From Bacteroidota bacterium (lineage in GTDB: Bacteria > Bacteroidota > Bacteroidia > Chitinophagales > Chitinophagaceae), in contig JAIUNW010000014.1 of the NCBI GenBank assembly GCA_020161535.1, forward strand, positions 1 through 64,000: DNA of 64,000 bases. Reading direction: 5' to 3'. Each line of letters opens with the position of its first letter. Within the stretch, counting starts at the first letter, position 1. Positions 7,073-15,391 of the stretch are shown here, one piece after another. Made by a program: the position numbers and the translations under genes. Below the pieces are notes generated by a model, which searched no databases, had not been told where the DNA came from, and worked only from the letters and a program-made list of their open reading frames with translations.

Positions 7073-8176
7073 TCAAATCTTCCACATCCAGCCATGCACA
7101 TCGGCCACCGCCCCGCTCCTGATCGCCGCCAACTGCGCCCGCACCGCTTGCTGCACCGGCGCCTTATCCAGGTTCATCTCCATCGCGAACTCCTTGTATT
7201 TCAACTCTTTAATAGGCGCTATCACCGCCGCCGTACCCGTGCCGAACATCTCGGTCAACTGCCCCTTGCCATAGCCCGCCAGCAACTCGTCGATATTCAC
7301 CCGGCGCTCTTCCACTTTGATGCCCATCTCCCGCAACACCGTAATCACACTGCTGCGCGTCACCCCCGCCAAAATGGTTCCCTCCTCCAGCGAAGGCGTC
7401 ACCGCCACCCCATTGAGCATAAAAAACACATTCATCATGCCCACTTCCTGTAACCATTTGTGCTCAAACGCATCGGTCCACAGTACCTGGTCATAGCCCT
7501 TTTTCTTGGCTTCCGTCGCCGCCAACAGGCTGCCACCATAATTACCCGCATTCTTCGAAAAGCCCACCCCACCCGGTGCTGCCCGGGTGTATTGCTCTTC
7601 CACAATGATCTTCATGGGCGCGGCGAAATAGGGGCCCGACGGACTCAGTATCACCAAAAACGTATAGGTCTCACTCGGCCGAACGCCCAACATGGCATCG
7701 GTCGAAAACATAAAGGGCCTGATATACAAGGCATGGTCTTTCATGGTCGGAATCCAGTCTTTGTCGATCGCAATCAACTGCCGCATACCTTCCATAAAAA
7801 TCTCCTCCGGCACCGGGGGCATATTCATCCGCACGGCCGATTTATTGAATCGCTCAAAATTATCATAGGGCCTGAACACAAAAGCATTGCCCGCCGCATC
7901 GCGATAAGCCTTGATGCCTTCAAAAATCGCCTGGCCATAATGCAATACCGCGGTCGACGGATCCAGTTGCAAGGGCCCATAAGGCTGCACTTTCACCGAC
8001 TGCCAGGCGCCATCAGCATATTCTGCCACCAACATGTGGTCGGTAAAATACCTGCCAAAAGGGATATTCTCCAGCGAAACATCCGCCAGCCGGCTCTTCG
8101 CTATTTTCTCAATCACTATCTCCCGAGCTGCTATCATATTGTCTACATTTGCCTGCAAAGAAACAACGATTTCCAT
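7073..8176 (-). CDS. ilvE: Branched-chain amino acid aminotransferase
   Basis: A fold-type IV PLP enzyme (367 residues) interconverting Leu, Ile and Val with their 2-oxo acids using glutamate/2-oxoglutarate. Visible are FGRYFTDHM, LHYGQAIFEGIKAYR, the PLP lysine K208 in FSKNAGNYGGSL, and EVGMMNVFF; length and motifs fit the class IIIa/eukaryotic-like BCATs. The start at 8176 leaves only 22 bases to the divergent gene at 8199; M14 (8137) is a reasonable alternative start, since homologues usually have about a dozen residues before the K.SRL segment. It stands alone on the minus strand, 24 bases upstream from the rpsL frame region. Confidence 0.95.
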   Translation of the reverse strand: MEIVVSLQANVDNMIAAREIVIEKIAKSRLADVSLENIPFGRYFTDHMLVAEYADGAWQSVKVQPYGPLQLDPSTAVLHYGQAIFEGIKAYRDAAGNAFVFRPYDNFERFNKSAVRMNMPPVPEEIFMEGMRQLIAIDKDWIPTMKDHALYIRPFMFSTDAMLGVRPSETYTFLVILSPSGPYFAAPMKIIVEEQYTRAAPGGVGFSKNAGNYGGSLLAATEAKKKGYDQVLWTDAFEHKWLQEVGMMNVFFMLNGVAVTPSLEEGTILAGVTRSSVITVLREMGIKVEERRVNIDELLAGYGKGQLTEMFGTGTAAVIAPIKELKYKEFAMEMNLDKAPVQQAVRAQLAAIRSGAVADVHGWMWKI

Positions 8177-8198
8177 ATTTATTCCGATTTAAGGGAAA

Positions 8199-8753
8199 AT
8201 GAGTCTCAACGATATCCAACTCGCCCCCGATCTGCTGCTGGCCCTCTACGGTAAATCCCTGGTAAGCGACGCCCCCCACCCCGCCGCGAACCCGCGCCCG
8301 GCACCAGTTGTTGGCGTACAACAAACGGATCCGCCAACCACCGAAACGCCCTCCAGCATCCTTCCGTTTTTGGGCGATAACAAAAAACATATTACGCTGT
8401 TGGTATATTACCCGCAACACACATACCTGCCCGATGAAGTGTTCAACTTTCTGGGCAATATTCTCAATGCCTGTCAGTTGTCTGCCAAAGACACGGCCAT
8501 CGTTAACATGGCCCAACAACCGGCTGCTTATGCCGACCTGCTGAACCAACTCCAGCCCCGCCACCTGATCTGTTTCGGCACCGAAGCACGCCCCCAGCAA
8601 TGGCCAGCTGTCAACCTGTTACAGGTCAGTGAACAATCCGGCCGCCAGTTGCTCGAAGCACCCACCCTCGATGCCCTGAACCAAAACAGCGCCCCCGGCA
8701 AGGCCCTGAAAAAACAACTCTGGGAAGCCCTGAAAAAAATGTTGGGGGTATAA
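8199..8753 (+). CDS. Conserved-looking hypothetical protein
   Basis: A 184-residue soluble protein without signal peptide or membrane segment, which I do not recognise. It has a Pro/Ala-rich segment (about 27-52), then an alternating hydrophobic region (HITLLVYYPQHTYLPDEV, residues ~64-81; PRHLICFGTE, ~120-129) suggesting an alpha/beta fold. It ends in a Lys-rich helix. It sits 39 bases before rdgB on the same strand and is probably cotranscribed, but this does not reveal a function. Coding is supported by codon texture and by tight packing between ilvE and rdgB. Confidence 0.6.
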   Translation: MSLNDIQLAPDLLLALYGKSLVSDAPHPAANPRPAPVVGVQQTDPPTTETPSSILPFLGDNKKHITLLVYYPQHTYLPDEVFNFLGNILNACQLSAKDTAIVNMAQQPAAYADLLNQLQPRHLICFGTEARPQQWPAVNLLQVSEQSGRQLLEAPTLDALNQNSAPGKALKKQLWEALKKMLGV

Positions 8754-8792
8754 CAGCGCAAAACGGAATTAAAGGCTTCAAATCGAACGGCT

Positions 8793-9371
8793 ATGCATAC
8801 CCTGGTTTTCGCTACCAATAACCCGCACAAACTGGAAGAGATCCAGGCCATTGTGCCCGCTTCCATTCACATCATTTCCCTGAAAGCGGCGGGCATCGAC
8901 ATCGATATCCCTGAACCGCACGATTCCCTGGCCGAAAATGCCACTGAAAAATCGACTACCATTTTCCGGCTCACCGGCCTCAATTGCTTTAGTGAAGATA
9001 CCGGCCTCGAAGTAGCCGCCCTCCATGGCGAGCCCGGGGTAAAATCGGCGCGCTATGCCGGTGAGCCACCAAATCCGCCAAAAAACATGGAAAAACTCCT
9101 GCAACGGCTCGGGCGCCAAACCGATCGCCGGGCCCGTTTCAGAACTGTCATTTCCTTAATTTTAGCCGGCAGGGAGTATTTCTTTGAGGGGGTGTGCGCC
9201 GGCAAAATCATCGACGCTCCCCGCGGGGAAGGTGGTTTTGGGTATGATCCGATTTTTGTTCCCGAGGGCGCCGACCGCAGTTTTGGAGAAATGTCCCTGG
9301 CCGAGAAAAAAGAATTCAGTCACCGACGCAAAGCCACCGACCAGCTAATTGCTTTCCTGGCATCGTTGTAA
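8793..9371 (+). CDS. rdgB: RdgB/HAM1 non-canonical purine NTP pyrophosphatase
   Basis: A 192-residue house-cleaning enzyme that hydrolyses dITP, ITP and XTP to the monophosphate and PPi, keeping deaminated purines out of DNA and RNA. Family signatures are complete: LVFATNNPHKLEE at the N-terminus (nucleotide-phosphate loop), FSEDTGLEV with the metal-binding acidic residues, GEPGVKSARYAG, FGYDPIFVP, and EKKEFSHRRKA near the C-terminus. Length is normal. It follows the hypothetical gene at 8199 by 39 bases. Confidence 0.95.
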   Translation: MHTLVFATNNPHKLEEIQAIVPASIHIISLKAAGIDIDIPEPHDSLAENATEKSTTIFRLTGLNCFSEDTGLEVAALHGEPGVKSARYAGEPPNPPKNMEKLLQRLGRQTDRRARFRTVISLILAGREYFFEGVCAGKIIDAPRGEGGFGYDPIFVPEGADRSFGEMSLAEKKEFSHRRKATDQLIAFLASL

Positions 9372-9454
9372 AGGGATATTTGAAACCGCCACTGTAAATT
9401 GCAGGCCGATCGAAAACGGCCAGCAAAGCTGGGGACCATAAGCAAATAAAAAAA

Positions 9455-10018
9455 GTGCCAATCACAGACAACCAAAATATACCGGATACCGACTTAATCA
9501 GAGGATCGCTTGCCGGCGACGCGCGTATGCAGGAGTCCCTGTACCGCAAGTTTGCCGGTAAAATGTATGCCGTTTGCCTTCGTTATGCAGGCAATAGCGA
9601 CGATGCCCAGGACCTGCTGCAGGAAGGCTTTATCAAAGTTTTTCGCAACCTGGACAAGTTTCGGCACGAGGGTTCGTTTGAGGGTTGGATGCGCCGGGTT
9701 TTTGTGAACACCTCCATCGAACATTACCGACGGAAAGTACACCTGAACCCGATCGGCGAAACCGAAGAAAACCGTATTGAAGATGTGTCGGTATCGGCGC
9801 TCGATCAACTGGCAGAGAAAGATATAGTGCAATTGGTACAGGAACTGAGTCCCGGGTATCGAACCGTATTTAACTTATATGTCATCGAAGGCTACTCTCA
9901 CAAAGAGATTGGTGACATGTTGCAGATCAGCGAGGGTACCAGCAAATCGCAACTGGCCCGCGCCAAAAGTATTCTGCAGAAAAAAGTGGCTGACATTTTA
10001 GGAGAAAAAAGAAAATAA
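9455..10018 (+). CDS. ECF-type RNA polymerase sigma factor
   Basis: A 187-residue sigma-70 family factor of group IV. Region 2 spans about residues 26-92 (YRKFAGKMYAVCLRYAGNSD, then DLLQEGFIKVFRNLDKF and the W-containing promoter-melting helix). Region 4 spans about 125-178, with the helix-turn-helix YSHKEIGDMLQISEGTSKS. The start is a GTG at 9455. The next gene, nine bases downstream, encodes a single-span membrane protein likely to be its anti-sigma factor. Target genes are unknown. Confidence 0.92.
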   Translation: MPITDNQNIPDTDLIRGSLAGDARMQESLYRKFAGKMYAVCLRYAGNSDDAQDLLQEGFIKVFRNLDKFRHEGSFEGWMRRVFVNTSIEHYRRKVHLNPIGETEENRIEDVSVSALDQLAEKDIVQLVQELSPGYRTVFNLYVIEGYSHKEIGDMLQISEGTSKSQLARAKSILQKKVADILGEKRK

Positions 10019-10027
10019 TCGGCAATT

Positions 10028-10831
10028 ATGCCTGTGCCTTTACGCGATAGACTACAAGCCTGGGAAGTGACACCCCCACCCGGTACCTGGGAAAAGTTGT
10101 CGGCCGCGCTGTCGGAAGACAATGCCAACCTTGGCGAAAAAAGGGCTGAAATCGCTTTGCGCGATCGCCTGCGCCAGTACGAAACCCCGCCTCCGGCTGC
10201 GGCCTGGCAGGCCATCGCAGCCGGTTTGGAACAAGATGACAGTCAGCAGCAAGGCGCGCACCCCAAACGAGACAAACCTGTTGATGAAGTGTATCCGCAG
10301 GCCAAGGTTGTACCGCATCGTTCACTGGCACCATATCTCTATCGGTATGCCGGCATCGCAGCCATTGTTGCGCTCGTGGTATGGGGACTTAACAGTAATT
10401 TTTTCAACTTACAGAAACAGGACCTCAATACCAGCATCGTTCGCGTACCGGCTGCCAAACCCAATGCAACGATATCGGCGGCGCCTGATCCGCGACACCT
10501 GCAACATGGACTGCCACGCACGGTCAACCTGCTGGCGGCCAACTATATCAATACCCTGCCGCCAGCCAGCGCCCTGCGCCAGCTACCGGCCACCACACCC
10601 GATGCGCGTTACTATCGCATCAGCAACGAACTGGGTCAACCGGTTCGGCTCTCGGCCAAATTTGCACCACTCTACTACCAACTACTCTCCGATCTGGAAA
10701 CGGAATCAGGTGCCGCTGGTACTTCGTTCAAACAAATGCAGCAAGCTTTGTTACACGGAAGCTTCATGCCCGATCCTGCTAATTTGTTTGATGTGGTGTC
10801 GCTCAAAGACGTGCTCGAGAACGACCAATAA
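10028..10831 (+). CDS. Probable anti-sigma factor with duplicated N-terminal motif
   Basis: A 267-residue protein with one predicted membrane helix around residues 107-126 (AGIAAIVALVVWGL). The cytoplasmic N-terminus contains the same element twice: LRDRLQAWEVTPPPGTWEKL (about 5-24) and LRDRLRQYETPPPAAAWQAI (about 44-63), each followed by a short helix ending in acidic residues. PPP..W elements are common in membrane proteins encoded next to ECF sigma factors in Bacteroidota. The periplasmic part is Pro/Ala-rich and not recognised. Position nine bases after the sigma gene and topology support an anti-sigma role; no zinc-binding HxxxCxxC motif is seen. Confidence 0.7.
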   Translation: MPVPLRDRLQAWEVTPPPGTWEKLSAALSEDNANLGEKRAEIALRDRLRQYETPPPAAAWQAIAAGLEQDDSQQQGAHPKRDKPVDEVYPQAKVVPHRSLAPYLYRYAGIAAIVALVVWGLNSNFFNLQKQDLNTSIVRVPAAKPNATISAAPDPRHLQHGLPRTVNLLAANYINTLPPASALRQLPATTPDARYYRISNELGQPVRLSAKFAPLYYQLLSDLETESGAAGTSFKQMQQALLHGSFMPDPANLFDVVSLKDVLENDQ

Positions 10832-10888
10832 CAGTTGGCTCAACTGCTAACTATTGGCTCAATTGCCTAGCTTCGGCCAAATAATTTT

Positions 10889-11323
10889 ATGGCCCGCGTT
10901 AAAGTTGCATTGCCTGCGCAGTTTTTGTTTTCTACTACTATTCCCATTCGCATTACTGATCTCAATTATGGTGGCCACCTGGGCAATGACCGGGTGCTGA
11001 CACTCGTGCACGAAGCGCGGGTGCAGTTTTTGGCGTCGATGGGTTATTCAGAGATGGATATGGGTGGCGTGGGATTGATTATGGTGGATACGGCGATTGA
11101 ATTCAAGAACGAAGTGTTTTATGGAGATGGGGTTCGGGTGAGTGTGGCGGCGGGTGATTTCAGTAGTGTGGGGTTTGATTTGTATTATCAGTTGGTGAAG
11201 GAGGGAGAGGTTTTGGTGGCGGCGGTGAAGACGGGGATGGTGTGTTATCAATATGGGGAGAAGAGAGTGGTTCGCGTGCCGGAGGGAGTACGCGAGCGGT
11301 TGTTAACGGGGGTTTCGGAGTGA
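10889..11323 (+). CDS. Hotdog-fold acyl-CoA thioesterase family protein
   Basis: 144 residues matching 4HBT-type thioesterases: IRITDLNYGGHLGNDRVL corresponds to the catalytic D.n.HvnN segment with Asp and His, followed by the long central helix (HEARVQFLASMGY) and the strand IMVDTAIEFKNEVFYGD. These enzymes hydrolyse acyl-CoA thioesters in the cytoplasm; the chain-length preference cannot be read off. It follows the anti-sigma gene by 57 bases. The 3' half is unusually rich in GTG and GGG codons, blending into the G-rich intergenic repeats that follow. Confidence 0.85.
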   Translation: MARVKVALPAQFLFSTTIPIRITDLNYGGHLGNDRVLTLVHEARVQFLASMGYSEMDMGGVGLIMVDTAIEFKNEVFYGDGVRVSVAAGDFSSVGFDLYYQLVKEGEVLVAAVKTGMVCYQYGEKRVVRVPEGVRERLLTGVSE

Positions 11324-11356
11324 TGGGTTTGTTGATGAGAGGTTTGTTGATGAGAG

Positions 11357-11401
11357 GTTTCTCGCGGAGGGGTTTCTCGCAGAGACCGCGGGGGAACAGA
11401 G
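11357..11401 (+). repeat. Dispersed repeat family B, copy B1
   Basis: GTTTCTCGCGGAGGGGTTTC followed by TCGCAGAGACCGCGGGGGAA. The same sequence with few changes occurs at 24197-24248 and, inverted, at 25703-25753. It is followed after about 155 bases by the shorter copy B2. Confidence 0.85.
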
Positions 11402-11556
11402 GGTGGTTGAGGGGGTAAGTGGTTGATTGTTGTTGTTAGGTTTTTTGAGGTGTATTTTGGTGTGTTTTTAATGGATGTTGGTGTTGAGGTGATAGGATAA
11501 TTGTTTTTGTATTGGGATGATCGCAGAGAGTTGATCGCAGAGAGTTGATAGCGGTG

Positions 11557-11588
11557 GGTTTCTCGCAGAGACCGCGGGGGGACAGAGG
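11557..11588 (+). repeat. Dispersed repeat family B, copy B2 (short)
   Basis: GGTTTCTCGCAGAGACCGCG continuing GGGGGACAGAGG: the 3' two-thirds of family B, in the same direction as B1. Just upstream (about 11519-11547) GATCGCAGAGAGTT is repeated twice. No gene is supported in 11324-11755; the minus-strand frame 11436-11774 is low-complexity. Confidence 0.75.
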
Positions 11589-11634
11589 GTGATTGAGGGG
11601 GTCAGTGGTTGGTGATTGGTGTAGACTTTTTAGT

Positions 11635-11696
11635 GGGGCGAGTGAGATTTTTTGGCGGGACGAGTGAGATTTTTTGGCGGGACGAGTGAGTTTTTT
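11635..11696. repeat. ~22-bp tandem repeat, 3 copies
   Basis: Three units of GGCGGGACGAGTGAGATTTT with a T-run, at about 11635, 11654 and 11676. It lies between the family B copies and the aroE stop codon, repeating the pairing of dispersed and tandem repeats seen elsewhere. Confidence 0.85.
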
Positions 11697-11755
11697 GGAT
11701 GTGTGGATTTTTTTTTGTCTCGAGCGAGTTTTTGGTGAGCTGCTGTTGATGCTAG

Positions 11756-12496
11756 TTAGGGTTGCGCGGTCCAAATGGCCCAGCCGGCGAGGGCTTGGAT
11801 TTCGAGCATGTCTTGCCCGTTTTCGGTGAGGGCGCCGCGGGTGCGGCCTTGGGCCAGGAAGGCAGTGAGGGGTGGATTGTAGACGAGGTCGTAGAGGTAG
11901 TGGGCCGAGGTTAGGACGGTGTAGTCGAGCGGCGGAAGGGTTTCGGTATTGGGCACCATGCCCAGGGGGGTGCAGTTGATCCAGCAGAGGGCGGCGGCTT
12001 GCTGTTCGCGGCTGAGGTCGTTATAGGAGAGAATGCCGCGTGATGGGTCGGACTGGCGGCTAATAACGGTGAAGGGTACCCGAAGTTGTTTCAATACCCA
12101 TTGCACGGCTTTGCTGGCGCCGCCGGTACCCAATACGAGGGCAGGTTGCTGCGAAGGCTGCCATTTTTTGCAGAATGATTTTTCAAAGCCCAAAACGTCG
12201 GTATTGTAACCGATGAGGCGACCATCCACTTTCTTGATGCAATTGCAGGCGCCGATTTCGCTGACGGCGGGCGATACTTCATCCAAATATTGTATAACCG
12301 ATTCTTTGTAGGGAATGGTAACATTAATGCCTTCCAAAGCCGGTTCGGCTTTTAGTAAATCGGGAAAAGCGTCTATCGATGGCAGCGGATAATTTTCGTA
12401 ACGGGCATCGATGCCTTCGCGTTCAAATTTCGTGGTGAAAAATCCTTTCGAAAAAGAATGCGACAAGGGATAACCGATCAACCCGAACGAGCGCAT
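11756..12496 (-). CDS. aroE: Shikimate dehydrogenase
   Basis: A 246-residue AroE that reduces 3-dehydroshikimate to shikimate with NADPH, step four of the shikimate pathway. Visible are FGLIGYPLSHSFSKGFF (shikimate-binding Ser residues), INVTIPYKE with the catalytic Lys, the NADP-binding GTGGASKAV loop, NCTPLGM and GQDMLEIQA. It is slightly shorter than the E. coli enzyme (272), as is usual in this phylum. Its ATG overlaps the stop codon of the upstream gene (TGATG), implying translational coupling. Confidence 0.95.
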   Translation of the reverse strand: MRSFGLIGYPLSHSFSKGFFTTKFEREGIDARYENYPLPSIDAFPDLLKAEPALEGINVTIPYKESVIQYLDEVSPAVSEIGACNCIKKVDGRLIGYNTDVLGFEKSFCKKWQPSQQPALVLGTGGASKAVQWVLKQLRVPFTVISRQSDPSRGILSYNDLSREQQAAALCWINCTPLGMVPNTETLPPLDYTVLTSAHYLYDLVYNPPLTAFLAQGRTRGALTENGQDMLEIQALAGWAIWTAQP

Positions 12497-13266
12497 CAGG
12501 CTTTTTCTTTGTTTAAAAAGAGTTCGAAAGTATCACCACGCAAACCAACGCGCATCGCTTCCAACGAAATCACTTCGGTGGGTGCAATATTGCCGAGGTT
12601 GACATTGCAACCAATCAGTTCGATAAAATACAATTGCTGTGCTTTTTGTGGCGCTTCCCACATGATACGTTCTTCGGGTATCTGGGTCAGGATTTCCTGT
12701 ACCAGGCCTTCCCGCACTTCGCCACTGCCGCGATAAATGCCCACATTACCGGCTTCGCGCGCTTCGGCAATCACGTAGGTGCTACCGGCGTCGAGCTCGG
12801 CGCGCATCAATTCAATCCATTTATACGGCGGAATAATATGCGCCGCATCCTTGCTGCCCACTTCACTCAACACGGTGCCGTGTTTGGTGAGCTTTTCAAT
12901 GTAGCCGCATTTTTCTGCGTGCGGAATGGTGATCGATCCATCACTCACTTCCATATAGGTGATGCCGAAATCTTTGCAGACGGCGATATAATCTTCAAAC
13001 TGGTTCCTGATCAGGAAAGCCTCAAACAAAGTGCCGCCGAAATAAACGGGGATATCGTGCGAACGATATACTTCTAATTTTTCGCGCAGGTTGGGCGTAA
13101 CGTAGGAAGTACCGAAACCCAACTTAACGACGTCAACATGGGGATGAGAAACGCTCATGAAATTTTTGGCCTCTTCAATACTCAGGCCCTTGTCCATGAC
13201 CATGGTGATGCCTTTTGTTCGCGGACGAGCCAGCCGGTCCGGCATCTGATTCAGGTTAAAATTCAT
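12496..13266 (-). CDS. comA: Phosphosulfolactate synthase (ComA family)
   Basis: ComA adds sulfite to phosphoenolpyruvate, giving 2-phospho-3-sulfolactate, a TIM-barrel reaction known from coenzyme M synthesis and also seen in bacteria that make sulfolactate. The frame opens at 13347, but the family begins around MNFNLNQMPDR, so the ATG at 13266 is chosen (256 residues). Typical segments are GITMVMDKGLS, VDVVKLGFGTSYV, VYFGGTLFE, ITYMEVSDGSI and MWEAPQKAQQLYFI. It overlaps aroE by one base. Assignment to the family is firm; the end product in this organism is not known. Confidence 0.88.
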   Translation of the reverse strand: MNFNLNQMPDRLARPRTKGITMVMDKGLSIEEAKNFMSVSHPHVDVVKLGFGTSYVTPNLREKLEVYRSHDIPVYFGGTLFEAFLIRNQFEDYIAVCKDFGITYMEVSDGSITIPHAEKCGYIEKLTKHGTVLSEVGSKDAAHIIPPYKWIELMRAELDAGSTYVIAEAREAGNVGIYRGSGEVREGLVQEILTQIPEERIMWEAPQKAQQLYFIELIGCNVNLGNIAPTEVISLEAMRVGLRGDTFELFLNKEKA

Positions 13267-13315
13267 TGACTGCTTTTTAATGAAACGCGCGCAAAAATAA
13301 GCAAACCCCCGGGAA

Positions 13316-14737
13316 CTATTGCTTACCATTCTTCTTGTTCCGGGCAATCACATCTACTACTGCCTGGTTTTGCAACACGGCAGGATGCAAGGCCACAAAT
13401 TCTTTTAGTCCGCGGGGCGATTTTTGGATGGCTCGTTCGAGGTAAAGCAGGGCCTCTTTGGTTTTTCCCTTGGCCAGTAAAATGATGCTTTTGTAATATA
13501 TGAAAATGGCTTTGCCATCGGTTTGGCGGAGGGCCGCATCGGCCTGTTCGAGCGCTTCATCGTAAAAGGCGCCGTTGTACAAGCAACGCACCAGGGCTTT
13601 CCAACCGTTGGCGGCCTTCGGTCTCGACCGCACTACCTGCGAAAAATAATAGATCGCATCTTTCACTTCGCCCAACTGCGATTTGCATTCGCCCATGGCC
13701 AGGTTGAAGTCGGGTTGCGACTTGCTGATCTGCATGGCAGTTTCGAGTTGTTTGATGGCTTGCGACCACTGCTCTTCGTTGATATAAGTGCAGGCGATCT
13801 TGTAATAGAGTTTGCTGTCGTCGGCATTTAAATGCACGGCCTTGCGATAGTAAAACCGCGCCTGGGCATAGTTGCGTAAGCGGTCATAACAATGGCCCAT
13901 CGCTTCATAAATCACGTCTTCAGGACGGGTCAGTTCGAGCACTTTTTCCAGTACCTCGATGGCATCGCGAAACTTGCGCAGGCGGATATAGGCATCGCCC
14001 ATATTGCGGTAGGCATAATCGAATTTTTCGTCGATCGTGACCGCAAACTTATAGGCATCGATGGCTTTCTCGTAGAGTTTGAGTCCCTGGAAAGCCGCTG
14101 CCAGGTTGAACCAGGCCAGCTCGCTATAGGGATGCTCTTCGAGGATTTTCTGGTGCAGTTTGATGCTTTCCTCGTTTCGGCCGGTAAAATCGGTCCAGAA
14201 GCAGATTTTATAGAGGGCTTCCTCGTTGGCGGGTTCCTGTTCCAGGATCATACGGAGGCAGTCGAACAGTTTGTCGAATTCTTCATAATCGTCGTACACA
14301 TCGGCCAGTTCAAACAGGAGGTCGATCCGCTCTTCGCCCTCAAAATATTGCAGGGCATTTTCGAGCAATTCGACGGCTTTTTCCTGTTTGTCGAGCGCGA
14401 GATAAGCATCGGTACGGAGGATGAACAGGTTAATGTCGCGACTATCAAGCAGTTCGGCCATATCCAGCACCGCCAGGGCCTCGGTGTATTTCCGGGTGGC
14501 GATCATGATGTCGGCTTTCCGCAATAAGAGGGCGGAACTATAGGGAAACTGCTCCACGGCCATATCGCAGGCTTCCTGGGCCTGGGCCAGGTCTTCGGTC
14601 TCGTCAAAATGGTTGATGATTTTTTCGAACGATTCTTCGTCCAGGTAGGCGTTGGAACGGCCCGATTTCCGGTCAAAATAGCGCTTCAGCAGCTCCTCGA
14701 GATCCTCCTTATCTTGTCGAAAGGGGTATTCTTTCAT
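13316..14737 (-). CDS. Tetratricopeptide repeat protein
   Basis: A 473-residue soluble protein made almost entirely of TPR helices from about residue 45 to 445; clear units include LAWFNLAAAFQGLKLYEKAI, YAYRNMGDAYIRLRKFRDAI and KLYYKIACTYINEEQWSQAI. There is no signal peptide. TPR arrays mediate protein-protein contacts; the partner is unknown. It lies 49 bases upstream of comA on the same strand and may be cotranscribed with comA-aroE. A long antisense frame (13892-14527) is a shadow of it. Confidence 0.85.
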   Translation of the reverse strand: MKEYPFRQDKEDLEELLKRYFDRKSGRSNAYLDEESFEKIINHFDETEDLAQAQEACDMAVEQFPYSSALLLRKADIMIATRKYTEALAVLDMAELLDSRDINLFILRTDAYLALDKQEKAVELLENALQYFEGEERIDLLFELADVYDDYEEFDKLFDCLRMILEQEPANEEALYKICFWTDFTGRNEESIKLHQKILEEHPYSELAWFNLAAAFQGLKLYEKAIDAYKFAVTIDEKFDYAYRNMGDAYIRLRKFRDAIEVLEKVLELTRPEDVIYEAMGHCYDRLRNYAQARFYYRKAVHLNADDSKLYYKIACTYINEEQWSQAIKQLETAMQISKSQPDFNLAMGECKSQLGEVKDAIYYFSQVVRSRPKAANGWKALVRCLYNGAFYDEALEQADAALRQTDGKAIFIYYKSIILLAKGKTKEALLYLERAIQKSPRGLKEFVALHPAVLQNQAVVDVIARNKKNGKQ

Positions 14738-14882
14738 TCAGTATGGGTTATCCTAATGTAAGGGATTCGAAAAAAAAGTCCAAGAAATTGTAACTTTTTT
14801 TCTCCCCGTTCGTTAATAACATATTAAAAAACCGGATAAACGGTTAGGTAATTAGCAATTTTTTTTATTATTTTTGTGCCTG

Positions 14883-15281
14883 ATGTTAAGAAATCTCCAT
14901 ATACGCATTAACCGCCATCGCCTGAAATTGTTTTCGGCTGTGCTGTTAATCTGTGTAACCGGTCTGGCTGTTGCAGCGACGATTGGCGGAGAAAAAAAGA
15001 AAAAGACAACCTCGGTTAAAAAAGAGTTTGTGCCGATTCGCACCACCAGCGGCTTTACGTTGAAAGCAGGTCCCACGTATAAAGGTAGTTTCGTGCTGCC
15101 GCAAACATCGGCCAATGGACATGTGAATTACCAAACGTTGATTACCTATTCAAAAGGCAATACCACCTATATTCTTCCTTATAATCACCGGGTGAATCTG
15201 GGCCCTTCTAAGGCCAATACCAATTGCCAGGGCTGCAATAGCACTGAGTTACTGAAATTGAAGGTTCGACTCAATAAGTAA
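14883..15281 (+). CDS. Small exported protein of unknown function
   Basis: 132 residues from the ATG at 14883; an in-frame TTG at 14874 is less likely. A basic N-terminus and hydrophobic segment (KLFSAVLLICVTGLAVAA) make a signal peptide or anchor, followed by a Lys-rich stretch (GGEKKKKTTSVKK). The C-terminal part holds a CQGC pair (near residues 117-120), which could form a disulfide. No family recognised. A TATTTTTG element at 14869-14876 resembles the Bacteroidota -7 box but would leave almost no leader. Confidence 0.6.
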   Translation: MLRNLHIRINRHRLKLFSAVLLICVTGLAVAATIGGEKKKKTTSVKKEFVPIRTTSGFTLKAGPTYKGSFVLPQTSANGHVNYQTLITYSKGNTTYILPYNHRVNLGPSKANTNCQGCNSTELLKLKVRLNK

Positions 15282-15391
15282 GGATACCGGATTCAACGCT
15301 TTCAAGCTCATCTAAAATTACGCCTCGCCCACTCGTTAATTAGTGCTTCTTAGGCTGCAGAAATGAATGCTTCTTTGGCTACTGCCTCTGT

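Noticed and set aside
11436..11774. 112-residue minus-strand frame
   Set aside because: Ser/Lys/Pro low-complexity peptide across family B and 22-bp repeats, overlapping the aroE stop.
13892..14527. 211-residue plus-strand frame
   Set aside because: Antisense to the TPR gene, whose repeat structure and codon texture are clear.
14869..14876. TAnnTTTG promoter for the small exported protein gene
   Set aside because: It lies only seven bases before the start codon and no -33 box is found at the right distance.
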